A stretch of DNA of 64,000 nucleotides from Streptomyces fradiae ATCC 10745 = DSM 40063 (GTDB taxonomy: Bacteria; Actinomycetota; Actinomycetes; Streptomycetales; Streptomycetaceae): positions 4,008,501 through 4,072,500 of the forward strand of contig NZ_CP023696.1 in NCBI RefSeq assembly GCF_008704425.1. The letters are read 5' to 3'. The notes under the pieces were generated by a model. It was given only the letters and a program-made list of their open reading frames with translations, ran no database searches and was not told the origin of the DNA. Below, piece by piece: positions 1 to 15,156 of this stretch; the first letter of the stretch is position 1, and each line of letters begins with the position of its first letter. The translations under genes were made by a program, and so were the position numbers.

Positions 1-1
1 C

Positions 2-3055
<3,054 letters not shown>

Positions 3056-3106
3056 CGGGTCGGCCGGCCGGACCACGCGAGGTCCGGCCGGCCTCCCAGC
3101 GACCCG
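3056..3106 (+). promoter_or_regulatory. rpoB-rpoC intergenic hairpin
   Basis: A perfect 13 bp inverted repeat (GGCCGGCCGGACC at 3062-3074 and its complement at 3081-3093, loop ACGCGA) sits just after the rpoB stop. An outer CGGGTC/GACCCG pair (3056-3061 and 3101-3106) can extend it. There is no T run, so an RNA processing or attenuation site inside rpoBC is more likely than a full terminator. That role is inference. Confidence 0.6.
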
Positions 3107-3151
3107 TACAGACCATTGATTGACACGAACCCTGAGAGGGATTGACGCATA

Positions 3152-7048
<3,897 letters not shown>

Positions 7049-7064
7049 GCGAGTCGTCGCCTGA

Positions 7065-7102
7065 CCGAAGGGCGGTCACCCCGTGCGGGTGGCCGCCCTT
7101 CG
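7065..7102 (+). terminator. rpoC terminator, possibly bidirectional
   Basis: CGAAGGGCGGTCACC (7066-7080) pairs with GGTGGCCGCCCTTCG (7088-7102) around a 7 base loop, with a single G-U pair. It lies directly after rpoC and faces the end of the leftward tail operon, so it may stop transcription from both sides. Confidence 0.8.
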
Positions 7103-7193
7103 GCGTGTGCGGAGGCGGCGGGCCCGGTCGCCCGGTGTCTCCGGGGCGGCCGTGCCGTGAGGGCGGCGGGCCGGTGGGCGTGGGCGGGGCCGG

Positions 7194-7457
7194 TCAGTGC
7201 GCGGCGAGCTGCCAGAGGGTGAGGAGGAGGCCGGCGCTCGCGGTCAGGGCGGCGATGCTCGCCAGCGGCCAGCGGGCCCGTTCCAGGGCGTCCAGGCGGG
7301 ACTCCATGTCGGCGAGCTGCTTGTCGGTCTGGTCGCTGCGCTGGACGAGCAGGGCGAGCGAGCCGTCGACGCGGGCCAGCCCCGCCTCCAGGGTGCCGCG
7401 CATCCGCTCCAGCTCGATGGCGACGGTGAGCGGGTCGTGCGGGTCAGTCTCGCCCAT
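7194..7457 (-). CDS. XhlA-like small membrane protein of the lysis cassette
   Basis: 87 aa. Residues about 12-62 form a charged, heptad-like helix (ELERMRGTLEAGLARVDGSL and on), and residues 66-84 form one hydrophobic segment (PLASIAALTASAGLLLTLW). Helix plus C-terminal membrane anchor is the layout of phage XhlA-type proteins, which work with a holin. It is the last gene of the tail operon and overlaps the holin gene by 14 bases, with a GGGAGG ribosome site before its ATG. A membrane role in lysis is inferred from layout and neighbours only. Confidence 0.6.
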   Translation of the reverse strand: MGETDPHDPLTVAIELERMRGTLEAGLARVDGSLALLVQRSDQTDKQLADMESRLDALERARWPLASIAALTASAGLLLTLWQLAAH

Positions 7458-7677
7458 CGGCGCCTCCCGGTGCGGTGCGCAGCCAGGACGGCAGGAGGCG
7501 CTGGACGGTGTCGAGGGCCATGATCCGGGTGAGCGCGCCCGCGACGGCCAGGGCCCCGGCGACCCAGGGCAGGGTCTCCGGGAGGTCGGCGGCGTCGACG
7601 ACCGCGGGCAGCACGACGGCGATGCCGACGGCGGTTTGCAGGACGGTGCGGGCCGTGCGCTTGGCGGCCTCGGACAT
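7444..7677 (-). CDS. Putative phage-type holin
   Basis: 77 aa from ATG 7677, preceded by AAGGAG. The longer upstream reading frame is Pro/His-rich low-complexity sequence and was rejected. Two hydrophobic segments are visible (about residues 8-29 and 36-55), with basic residues at the start and a charged tail (LLPSWLRTAPGG). This matches small two-span holins of actinophages, which permeabilise the membrane so that the endolysin can reach the wall. It stands between the endolysin and the XhlA-like gene, completing a three-gene lysis cassette at the end of the tail operon. Confidence 0.65.
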   Translation of the reverse strand: MSEAAKRTARTVLQTAVGIAVVLPAVVDAADLPETLPWVAGALAVAGALTRIMALDTVQRLLPSWLRTAPGGADGRD

Positions 7678-7950
7678 GGTGGTGCTCCTTACGGGGTGGG
7701 GCCGCGTGGCCTGTGGGGCGGTGCGGCGGGGCCGGGCGGGTGGGGCGGCGGGGCCGGACCCGGCCGGGTGGGGCTGCGGTGCGGGTGCGGGGCCGGGGGT
7801 GTGGGGCATGTGGTGGTGGGGTGCGGGGCCGGGGGTGTGGGGCATGTGGTGGGGTGAGGGGGCCGGGCCGATGGGTGCGGGGCGGAGGGGCGTCAGGGTG
7901 CGGGGCGGAGGGGCGTGGGGCGCCGGGCCCGGCGCCCCCGTGGGGCGGGA
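7678..7950. repeat. G-rich low-complexity spacer
   Basis: 273 bases without a credible gene. The plus strand is dominated by runs of G, and a unit containing GGGGCCGGGGGTGTGGGGCA (about 34 bases) occurs twice, near 7790 and 7826. On the transcribed minus strand it would give C-rich RNA. Open frames across it are low-complexity Pro/Gly sequence. Confidence 0.6.
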
Positions 7951-8862
7951 TCAGGCGGTGTACGGGACCTTCAGCACGTTCCACGAGGTGGCGCCCGGCC
8001 AGCCGTCGGCGTCGGCGCCGGTGTAGCCGAGCTTGCGCTGCCAGGCCGCGTACGACCGCCGGTCGGCCTCCGACCAGCGGGGTCCCGGGCCGACCCGGTA
8101 GCGGCCGCAGCCCTCGGCCACCAGGCGGCGGCCCATCGCGGTGATGATCGGCGAGTCGGGGTGCGACCGGAAGAACGCGGCGCCCGGGAACGGCTGGTGG
8201 CGGGGCGTGGCGGGTCTCGGAGCGGTGGGCTTCTGCGGGGCGGGGGCCGCGCCGAGCCGTCGCTGGACCCGCTCGCGCAGCCCGGCCATGGCGAAGCCGC
8301 GCGGGTCGATCTTGTGGGCGGACCACTCCAGGTGGCCGATGACGGAGCGGGCGCCCCAGCCGTGCGCCCGGCACAGGGCGGCGCCGACCCGTTCGACCGC
8401 GTCGAGCTGGGCGGCGGGCCACGGGTCGGAGCCGTCGCCGAGGTTGACGCACTCGAAGCCGTAGAAGCGGGCGTTCCCGTCGACGGCGCCGGGGCTGCCC
8501 TGGTGGGCGCGGGGGAGGGGCGGGCGGTCCCGGTACGTCTCGGTGATGACCGCCTGGAGCACGGAGGGGTCGCCGCCGCCGGCGTGGTTGGCGCGCCCGC
8601 CGCCGACGAGGTGGACGGTGCCGTCCTTGGCGATCACGCCGTGGCACAGGGGGCCCGGCAGGCCCGCGTACCCCCGTGCGCACAGGTCGACGGAGGCGGC
8701 GGTGCCGCTGGTGACGGTGTGGTGGATCATCACGCCGTTGACCGGGCCCCAGGCGCCGGCCCGGTTGCGGTGGTGGGTGCGCCAGCCGGGGCGCTCGACG
8801 ACGCGGACGCCCTCGGCGCGCAGGGCGGCGAGGAGCCGGTCGGGGGAGAGGGGGGCTGCCAT
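7951..8862 (-). CDS. N-acetylmuramoyl-L-alanine amidase (endolysin)
   Basis: 303 aa from ATG 8862, with an AGGAAGG ribosome site. It predicts a zinc amidase that cuts the bond between muramic acid and the peptide stem of peptidoglycan. The Amidase_2/PGRP fold runs over about residues 25-205, with IHHTVT (H47/H48), PLCHGVIAKDG, a later GHLEWSAHKIDPRG segment holding the third zinc histidine, and the K-x-DP signature. After a Pro-rich linker, residues about 225-303 (YAAWQRKLGYTGADADGWPG) look like a peptidoglycan-binding repeat of the kind seen in streptomycete lysins. No signal peptide is visible, so it should depend on the neighbouring holin for export. Confidence 0.9.
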   Translation of the reverse strand: MAAPLSPDRLLAALRAEGVRVVERPGWRTHHRNRAGAWGPVNGVMIHHTVTSGTAASVDLCARGYAGLPGPLCHGVIAKDGTVHLVGGGRANHAGGGDPSVLQAVITETYRDRPPLPRAHQGSPGAVDGNARFYGFECVNLGDGSDPWPAAQLDAVERVGAALCRAHGWGARSVIGHLEWSAHKIDPRGFAMAGLRERVQRRLGAAPAPQKPTAPRPATPRHQPFPGAAFFRSHPDSPIITAMGRRLVAEGCGRYRVGPGPRWSEADRRSYAAWQRKLGYTGADADGWPGATSWNVLKVPYTA

Positions 8863-9047
8863 GGGCGTCCTTCCTGGGGAGGTGGGAGGGGTGGGGGGCG
8901 CGCCGGGCCCGGGGGAGGCCCGGGGGCCCCGGCCGGTGGTGGCCGGTGCGGGGCCCCCGGCGCGGGGCCCCCGGCGCGGGGGCGCGGGGCGCGTGACGCT
9001 GGGGGGTGGGCGTGGGCGTGGGCGTGGGCGCGGGGCGCTGGGGTGCG
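8863..9047. repeat. G-rich spacer between endolysin and fibre genes
   Basis: 185 bases of G-rich plus strand with short direct repeats (GGGCCCCCGGCGCGGGGCC and a GGGCGT run near 9007). No gene seen. It resembles the other spacers in this operon. Confidence 0.5.
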
Positions 9048-10493
9048 TCAGGCGAGCGCCGCCCAGATCGCGTTGGAGTCGGCGACTACCGTCGACGGGG
9101 TGAACGAGGCGGGCAGCGAGGTCTGCCCCGTGGTCGCCAGCCGTCCGTGGCGGATGAAGGCGCCGGGCATCCGGGCGCTGCCGCCCGGCGCCTCGCCCAT
9201 GGACGCGCCGCGCAGGAAGCCCGGCCCGCCGTTGGTCGGGTTCGGGCCGTTGACCAGCAGCGCCACCCAGTAGTTGCCGGGTGCGGCGGCGTACGGGGTG
9301 CCGAGCGGGAGGACGAACGTCTTCCCCTCGGTCGCGGTGAGCAGGCCGTTCAGCGCGGCCGTCTGGCCGACCTTGGTCCCGGAGCCGGTGTACAGGCCGG
9401 CGAAGGAGGCCGCCGCGAGGGTGCCGCCCGCGTACCCGGCGACGTAGAAGACGACGTTCCGCACGGTGGTGGCCGCGTGCAGCGGGACGCCGATCAGGTA
9501 GACCCAGCCGTTGATGCAGTACTGCACGGTGTTGCCCGAGGAGGCGGCCGGGTCGAACGCCCAGCAGGAGAAGCCCATGGCGGCGGGGGACCAGGTGCCC
9601 GCGGCGGACACGGAGTCGACGTAGCCGCGCCGTACGAGGTGGTCGGCCGCCGACGGGTCGGCGCCGGTGGCGGGCGGGGTCGCGAAGGTCTTGGCGCCGG
9701 TCACCGTCTGGTCGCCGGTGACCAGCACGGCGTCGCCCTCGGCGACCGCCGACAGGTCGGCGGCGGTGAGCTGGACGGCTCCCGTCCGGCCGTTGACGGT
9801 CTTCACCGGGGCCGCGTCGAGGCCCAGGTAGCGGGTGTCGGCGGCGGCCGGTGTCAGGGCGCCGAGGTCGGCGGCGGTGACGGTGACGGCGCCGGTGCGG
9901 CCGTTGACCGAGGAGACGGCGCCCGCGAGGTCGGGGAGCTGCGTCCCCGGCACCTTGCCGTCGGGGCCGAGGCTCGCCACGCCGCCGGCCGCGCCCGCCT
10001 GGTTCGCGGCGATGGCGGAGACGTCCTGCGCGGTGAGGGTGATGTCCGGTGCGGTGAACCCGTTGACGGAGCGGACCGGGCCCGCCGGGCCGGCCGGACC
10101 CATCTGCCCGGCCGGGCCGGGCGGCCCCGGAACGGCCACGTAGTGGGGGGTGTTCGGGTCGGCCGGGGCCGCGTCGGCCAGGTCGACCGCCGGCTGGGCG
10201 GCGGGCAGCGCGAGCTGGTACACGCGGGTGCGGCCGAGACCGGCGAGCTTCTCGGTCACCTGGTAGGTCCAGTCGACCGGGTTCCAGCCGGGGGCGTCGG
10301 TGGCGGGCAGCACCACGTCGATCCGGCCCTCGCCGTCGAGGCGGGCGACGGTCGGTCCGCCGACGAAGACGTCGGCGGCGGCGTGGGTGAGCAGGGACGG
10401 CGGGCGGAACTCGACGGAGCCGCCCATCGGGGAGCCGTCCGGGGTCAGGTAGCGGGCGGTGACCCGGACGGTGGGGATGGATTCGGGGAGCAC
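9048..10493 (-). CDS. Tail fibre / receptor-binding protein with collagen-like segment
   Basis: 481 aa from GTG 10493, behind AAGGAGG. Residues about 1-115 form a beta-rich N-terminal part that probably docks on the baseplate. Around 122-141 is a collagen-like Gly-X-Y stretch (GPPGPAGQMGPAGPAGP). Three related repeats follow, each starting SVNG or TVNG and running to an A-x-DL/DV motif, of the type found in trimeric phage fibres. The C-terminal 180 residues are a glycine- and aromatic-rich globular region likely to recognise the target cell. It lies between the baseplate genes and the endolysin. In a tailocin this protein would set the killing spectrum. Recognition of a bacterial surface is inferred from architecture. 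Confidence 0.8.
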   Translation of the reverse strand: MLPESIPTVRVTARYLTPDGSPMGGSVEFRPPSLLTHAAADVFVGGPTVARLDGEGRIDVVLPATDAPGWNPVDWTYQVTEKLAGLGRTRVYQLALPAAQPAVDLADAAPADPNTPHYVAVPGPPGPAGQMGPAGPAGPVRSVNGFTAPDITLTAQDVSAIAANQAGAAGGVASLGPDGKVPGTQLPDLAGAVSSVNGRTGAVTVTAADLGALTPAAADTRYLGLDAAPVKTVNGRTGAVQLTAADLSAVAEGDAVLVTGDQTVTGAKTFATPPATGADPSAADHLVRRGYVDSVSAAGTWSPAAMGFSCWAFDPAASSGNTVQYCINGWVYLIGVPLHAATTVRNVVFYVAGYAGGTLAAASFAGLYTGSGTKVGQTAALNGLLTATEGKTFVLPLGTPYAAAPGNYWVALLVNGPNPTNGGPGFLRGASMGEAPGGSARMPGAFIRHGRLATTGQTSLPASFTPSTVVADSNAIWAALA

Positions 10494-10946
10494 GAGGGGT
10501 CCTCCTTGGGGTGTTACGGGTGCGGGACCCGGCCGGGGCGGCTCGGTGCGGGGGTGGGGGTGGGGGTGCGGTCGGACTGACGGGGGCCGGTGGCGTGGGC
10601 GCCGCCGGGGTGCCGGCGGGGTGCCGGTCGCGGGGCGACGGGCTGCCGGCCGGGGGAGGGGCGGCGGGCTGCCGGTCGCGGGGGGACGCGCAGCCGTTCG
10701 CGGGGTGGGGTGTCGCCCCGTGTCGCCCCGCGTCGGGCGGCGCCGCGTGGCGCCGCGTGGCCCACCGGCCTCGGACTGGTGGGCGGAGCCCGATGGGCGG
10801 TGCCTGGTGGGCCCAGCCTGGTGGGTCGAGCCGAGTGGCGAGGTGGTGAGCCCGGGGGCGCGGCCGGGGGCCGGGGTGCCGGTGTCGTACGGCCGGGGGT
10901 GGAGGGCGGCCCGGCCCTGGAGCCGCGGGGCCGGGCCGCTCCGGGG
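10494..10946. repeat. G-rich spacer with short direct repeats, no gene
   Basis: 453 bases between the fibre gene and the next baseplate gene. It contains repeated GCGGGCTGCCGGTCGCGGGG-like units (around 10610-10690) and many G runs on the plus strand. The possible short frames are Arg/Pro low-complexity and lack ribosome sites. I see no gene. Confidence 0.55.
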
Positions 10947-11663
10947 TCAGGACTGGACGCCGTACAGCGCGAGGGGGCGGCAGCGGACCGTGTCGCCCGC
11001 CGCGGCGACCCTCGCCTGGATCTCGAAGGTGACCGTCGCGCTGAACCCGGCCGCCAGCGACTCCCGGAACTCCAGGTCGGCGCCGGGCCCGCCCGCGGGC
11101 CCCACCTGGACCCCGTCGACGAGGAGGCGCACCTCCGCGCCCGCCGGGCCCCGCACGGCGATCCGGGCGTACAGCCTCGGGTGCTGGGAGATGGCCGGGC
11201 CGCTGTAGAGCGTGGTCCAGGAGGTGTTCCCGGTCGCCTCCCAGCGGGCCGTGTCGACCGGCCGGGGCAGCGGGTACGGGATGTACGGGCGGGCCAGGCC
11301 GCGCTGCGCGGCGTCGTCGGCGACGACGACGTTGCCCCGCCGGTCGAAGATCTGCACCGGCTGGGTCTCCAGCCGGTCCGGCGCGGTCGTCCGCACGGTC
11401 AGCGCCATCGACCCGTCGTCCCGGCGGACCATCAGGCCCTGCTGCGGGGTGTCCGGGCCGCGGTCGGGCTGGACCCGGCCCATGTGGATCAGGTCCTCCC
11501 CGTCGGCGGTCCGGACGCGCAGCCGGCCGCCGCCGCCGATGACGACCTCGCCGTCGCTGATCTGGTTGAGGGCCGGGGTGGTGTTCGCGCTGCCCATCAG
11601 GTCCCTGACCTGCCGCTCCAGGGCGCGGATGCGGTCCAGCAGGTCGGTGGGGATGATCGCCAA
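10947..11663 (-). CDS. Baseplate/minor tail protein, coiled-coil N terminus
   Basis: 238 aa, apparently starting at TTG 11663, three bases after the stop of the upstream gene, so the two are probably translationally coupled. The N terminus (LLDRIRALERQVRDLMG) is a short amphipathic helix typical of trimeric tail proteins. A beta-rich segment with GEVVIGGGGRLRV follows, and the C-terminal half (about 140-238) reads as a beta-sandwich. I do not recognise a named family. Its position between the Gp37-like protein and the fibre suggests a connector that attaches the fibre to the tail tip. Confidence 0.6.
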   Translation of the reverse strand: MAIIPTDLLDRIRALERQVRDLMGSANTTPALNQISDGEVVIGGGGRLRVRTADGEDLIHMGRVQPDRGPDTPQQGLMVRRDDGSMALTVRTTAPDRLETQPVQIFDRRGNVVVADDAAQRGLARPYIPYPLPRPVDTARWEATGNTSWTTLYSGPAISQHPRLYARIAVRGPAGAEVRLLVDGVQVGPAGGPGADLEFRESLAAGFSATVTFEIQARVAAAGDTVRCRPLALYGVQS

Positions 11664-11666
11664 GGG

Positions 11667-12773
11667 TTACACCCCTTCCAGGTAGAGCGTCGCCGTCTCC
11701 GGCTTGGTGCGCTGCGGCGGGTTCACGGCGAGGCCGACGATCCGGTAGTGGGCGTCGAGCCCGTCCTGGTGCCACAGGTCGGTGACGCGCAGCCGGATCC
11801 GGGCCCCGAGCAGCGCCGGGGTGATCCGGCCGTCGAGGACGACGGTCAGTTCCGGGATCTGCTCGGGCCGGCGCTGCCGCGCCAGCTCGGCCCTGGCCAG
11901 GGAGCGGAGGGTGGCCGTGTCCGTGACCCCGGTGTGGTCCGAGGTGCGCTCCAGCCGGGGCCACCCGGCTGCCAGGTCGGCCGGCTCGCTCTCCACGGCC
12001 GTCACGGGCAGCGAGTCCCGGGTCTGGTCGGTGTTGGCGGACTCGCCGCGCGCCACCCACACGTTCGCCTGCACGGTCGCGTCCGTCGGCAGGCTGTACG
12101 ACAGGACGGAGCCGGGGTGGTCCAGGACGATGTCGGCCTGGCTCGTCTCGATCCGCGGGTGCCCGAGCTGGAGGCGCTTGACGCGGCGGCCCTGGCCGTC
12201 GCGGTAGCAGTGGACGCGCCACTCGAAGCCGTCCGCGAGCTGGGCCAGCTTGTCGAGAAGCTCCCGGACCCGGGTCAGGGCCGTGTAGCCGGACGCGAAG
12301 TCGCGGTGGACGCCGGACATCTCGGCGCCCAGGCTGATCCCGATGTCGCCGCCCTCCTGCTCCTGGGCGTGCGCCACCAGGGCGCGGGCGATGTCGAACT
12401 GGTCGGCCTGGAGGAGCAGCAGGTCGGCCGAGAGGATGCGGTGGTCCAGGTACGAGTCGAAGGTGCCGGCCTGGAACTGCACCGTCATCCGGCCCTGCTC
12501 GTCGGCGGCGGGGGTGCAGGTCCACAGCACCCCGCCCCACCAGACGTCCCCGTCCCGCTCCAGCCAGACCGCCGTGCGGCCGGGCCTGAGGGCCTCCTTG
12601 GCGCGGGCGGCCAGGGCCGGCTCGGGCAGGGGGACGGTGGCCGTCAGGGAGCCGGGCTTGCCGATGAAGTCGTCGAACTTGGCCTCCGTGAGCGGCAGGG
12701 CGTCGAGCACCTGGTCGGTGCGCAGGTCGCAGAAGACGGCCCGGTAGACGGGCGTGGTGACGGCTCGGCTCAT
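11667..12773 (-). CDS. Tail tip protein resembling siphovirus Gp37-like family
   Basis: 368 aa from ATG 12773. A GTG at 12785 overlaps the upstream stop (GTGA) and could add four residues. The N-terminal region has the pattern FDDFIGKPGSLTATVPLP followed by WWGGVLWT, seen in actinophage tail-tip proteins related to siphovirus Gp37 and gp44/hub-type folds. The C terminus (ARIRLRVTD ... HYRIVGLAV ... TATLYLEGV) fits a hub-type beta domain. It follows the Dit-like and repeat proteins in gene order, as tail-tip genes do. Family assignment is by resemblance and not certain. Confidence 0.6.
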   Translation of the reverse strand: MSRAVTTPVYRAVFCDLRTDQVLDALPLTEAKFDDFIGKPGSLTATVPLPEPALAARAKEALRPGRTAVWLERDGDVWWGGVLWTCTPAADEQGRMTVQFQAGTFDSYLDHRILSADLLLLQADQFDIARALVAHAQEQEGGDIGISLGAEMSGVHRDFASGYTALTRVRELLDKLAQLADGFEWRVHCYRDGQGRRVKRLQLGHPRIETSQADIVLDHPGSVLSYSLPTDATVQANVWVARGESANTDQTRDSLPVTAVESEPADLAAGWPRLERTSDHTGVTDTATLRSLARAELARQRRPEQIPELTVVLDGRITPALLGARIRLRVTDLWHQDGLDAHYRIVGLAVNPPQRTKPETATLYLEGV

Positions 12774-12781
12774 GGGGCGGC

Positions 12782-13984
12782 TCACAGCACCGGGTCGACG
12801 CGGACGAACCGGTTGTCGAACCACGCCTTGTTGCCGGTGGCCGACGAGCAGTACGCGCCGACCGCCGTGTACACCGTGTGCGGCTTGAGCCCGTTGACCC
12901 GGAAGGTGTGCGTGACGGAGTGCAGGGTCTTGCCGGTCGTGTGCGCGGACCGCACCTCGTGGGCCGAGACCACGACGGCGCCGGCCAGCCGGATGGTGGC
13001 GCTCATCTTCGACCAGCCGGTGTCGACCGGGTTGTTGCCGAGGTAGCCGACGGTGACGAGCACGGTGCCGGAGACCGGCGTGGTGAACGAGGCGGAGACG
13101 GTCGGTCCCGTGGTGTCGGTGAGGGCCTCCACCCAGCCGGTGGAGGAGCAGTAGCCGCCGTCGTTGTTGTACGCCCAGCCGGAGGACGGCACGATCGGCC
13201 GCCACACCGCGCCGTCCCAGCGCTGGAGGCTGCCGCCCTCGTCGCGGTACTGGCCCGCGTACTCGCCGGCCGCCAGCGCGCCCTGCGGGGCGACGCCGCC
13301 GACGTGCCGCGGGTACGACACCCAGCGGGTGCCGTCCCACCGCTGGAGGTGGGAGGCGTTGTCGCGGTACTGGCCCGCGTACCCGCCCGGGATGTCGCGG
13401 TTCCACGACTCGGCGAGGATGCCGCCGACGGCGACCGTGGGGTGGCGCAGGTCGTACACGGCCTTGGACCAGTCCAGGCCGCCGGTGCCGACGGACGCCC
13501 CGGCCGGGACGTGGACGCTGGCCAGCGCGAGCGCGCCCTCCGGCACCGGCAGCGGCTCCGGGGCGGGCGCGGGCGCGCCCTTGAGGATCTCCAGGACGGC
13601 CTCGGTGCGCCCGGAGGCGGGGTCGAACTGGGCGTCGTACACGCGCAGCAGGACCAGGTCGACGCGCGGGTTGTTGGCGTCGCCGTCGTCGAAGGTGATC
13701 TGCGAGTAGTCGGTGACGACGACCGGGTAGGCACCGGCCGCGGGGGAGCCCTGGACGACGGCCCGGCCCGGTGCGACGTTCGCCGTCATCCCGGCGGTGT
13801 CACCGTAGACGTACAGGCCGTCCATGATGTACCGGCCGTCCTTGGAGCCGGGGACGACGCCGGAGACGGTCGTCAGCGCGCCGCTGGGGGCCATGGTGCC
13901 GGTGGGGGCGAGGCGGGTGTCGGAGCGGGTCTGGCCGGACTCGGTCGCGGTGCGGTTGACCAGCCATGCGCTGCGTACGGGCAT
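12782..13984 (-). CDS. Tail/baseplate protein with internal QYRD repeats
   Basis: 400 aa from ATG 13984, with an excellent AGGAGG site. The first 200 residues (RSAWLVNRTATESGQTRSDT, then YVYGDTAGMTANVAPGRAVV) resemble phage baseplate wedge or minor tail proteins that carry a self-contained beta domain. Two copies of a 25-30 residue unit (GGYAGQYRDNASHLQRWDG and GEYAGQYRDEGGSLQRWDG) stand in the middle, followed by a beta-rich C-terminal domain with paired cysteines (YCSST, YCSSA). The repeats resemble carbohydrate-binding or fibre-knob units. An upper-baseplate or accessory fibre role is inferred. Confidence 0.6.
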   Translation of the reverse strand: MPVRSAWLVNRTATESGQTRSDTRLAPTGTMAPSGALTTVSGVVPGSKDGRYIMDGLYVYGDTAGMTANVAPGRAVVQGSPAAGAYPVVVTDYSQITFDDGDANNPRVDLVLLRVYDAQFDPASGRTEAVLEILKGAPAPAPEPLPVPEGALALASVHVPAGASVGTGGLDWSKAVYDLRHPTVAVGGILAESWNRDIPGGYAGQYRDNASHLQRWDGTRWVSYPRHVGGVAPQGALAAGEYAGQYRDEGGSLQRWDGAVWRPIVPSSGWAYNNDGGYCSSTGWVEALTDTTGPTVSASFTTPVSGTVLVTVGYLGNNPVDTGWSKMSATIRLAGAVVVSAHEVRSAHTTGKTLHSVTHTFRVNGLKPHTVYTAVGAYCSSATGNKAWFDNRFVRVDPVL

Positions 13985-14220
13985 GTTGTCCTCCTGTGGG
14001 TGCGGTGACGTGCGGTGGGGTGGCGTGCGGTGGGGTGGCGTGCGGTGGGGGCGGCACGCGGTGCGGTGGCGTGCGGTGGCCTCGCGGGGCGGGGCGGTGC
14101 GGTGCGGTGGCGTGCGGTGCGGGGGTCGGGGGGCGCGGGGCCGCGGACTTCGGGGCGCGCGGGGGAGCATGAGGGCCCCGGCCTACGGACCGTCGCCCCG
14201 GAGGGGCGGCCGGGCGGCCG
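13985..14220. repeat. Short tandem repeat spacer (TGCGGTGGGGTGGCG unit)
   Basis: 236 bases between two tail genes. A 15 base unit TGCGGTGGGGTGGCG is repeated almost exactly from about 14009, and decaying copies (GTGCGGTGGCG) continue to about 14120. Nothing here looks like a gene. Confidence 0.65.
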
Positions 14221-15156
14221 TCACCAGTGGGCGTCGCGCCAGCGGACCGTGACCGAGGCGCTCGGGTCGGGCGTCAGGTCCTCGGAGCGGAAGGCGAGCG
14301 TCGTACCGCCCGGCTCCAGCCGGAACAGCTGCTCCGGCATCGAGGTGGACGTCGCCGTGTAGAGCCGGGACGCCGTGCCGTTGAGCAGGACCGTGCCCGC
14401 CTCGGTGTCGACGGTGAGGACCTCGCCGGCGCCGAGCACGATGTCGTACTGGAGCTGGCCGCCGTCACCGAGGCGGCTCAGGGTCGGCCGGCGCACCGGG
14501 CCCCGGAACTCGATCACCGGGTGCGCGGCGGCCCCGCCCTCGTTGACGGCGGTGAAGCTGCCCGCCCCGGCGTCGCCGCCCCACTCCACCGGCCACTCCA
14601 GCCCGCTGCCGGCCTCGTTCTCCCACTCCAGTCCGGGCTCGGGCACCGGCAGCAGGGCCTGCCCCTCGCGCCTGACCGTGCTGAAGCGGCGCGGGTCGGT
14701 CGCCGTCCACTGGAGGCTGGCCTTGCCCGTGCCCTGCCGCAGGTACGCGCGGTCCTGGGGGACCACCCGGCGGCTGACCCGGGCGCGTACGGCGAGCGTC
14801 TCGCCGTGCAGGCGCACCGCGAGCCAGCGCTCCCCGCCCTCCGGCCCGGTGGCCGCGCGGAACGCGGCGGTGGTGCCGGCGGCCTCGGCCGCGGTGGGCG
14901 GTACCAGCCAGACGGTGGCCGTCACCAGGCGCGGCTGCGCCCAGACCGCGCCGGGCCAGGCGCCGTGCCGGTCGGGCCGGGGGACGTCACCCGTGTCGAG
15001 GGTGGGCAGGTCGTCCCAGCCGGTGATGCCGGAACGGTCGATCTGGTACGGCGTGCCGGGGCCCATCAGCAGGCCGGCCCACTGGATCTGCCCGTCGCGG
15101 GTGATCAGTGAGCCGGGCGCGGCCTCGTTCGTGTACGCGGTCGTGGTCTCGGCCAT
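14221..15156 (-). CDS. Distal tail (Dit-like) protein
   Basis: 311 aa. It resembles siphovirus distal tail proteins that cap the tube and nucleate the baseplate. Visible are an N-terminal segment setting up the hub fold (QIQWAGLLMGPGTPYQIDRSG), then the W-rich exchange with RRFSTVRR after TATDPRRF, a pattern common in Sipho_tail/Dit proteins of Gram-positive phages. The C-terminal half is a beta-rich galectin-like region (HPVIEFRGPVRRPTLSRLGD, later LPEQLFRLEPGGTTLAF-like). It directly follows the tape-measure genes, the expected place for Dit. Family assignment is by order and pattern. Confidence 0.75.
   Translation of the reverse strand: MAETTTAYTNEAAPGSLITRDGQIQWAGLLMGPGTPYQIDRSGITGWDDLPTLDTGDVPRPDRHGAWPGAVWAQPRLVTATVWLVPPTAAEAAGTTAAFRAATGPEGGERWLAVRLHGETLAVRARVSRRVVPQDRAYLRQGTGKASLQWTATDPRRFSTVRREGQALLPVPEPGLEWENEAGSGLEWPVEWGGDAGAGSFTAVNEGGAAAHPVIEFRGPVRRPTLSRLGDGGQLQYDIVLGAGEVLTVDTEAGTVLLNGTASRLYTATSTSMPEQLFRLEPGGTTLAFRSEDLTPDPSASVTVRWRDAHW

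Noticed and set aside
10514..10765. Small basic protein in the spacer between fibre and baseplate genes
   Set aside because: Arg/Pro repeats only, no ribosome site, made by the repeat sequence.
7951..12540. A very long open frame (over 1500 codons) on the minus strand across endolysin, fibre and baseplate genes
   Set aside because: Only its last 303 codons (the endolysin) are protein-like; the rest is Arg/Pro-rich shadow of genes in other frames, a GC effect.
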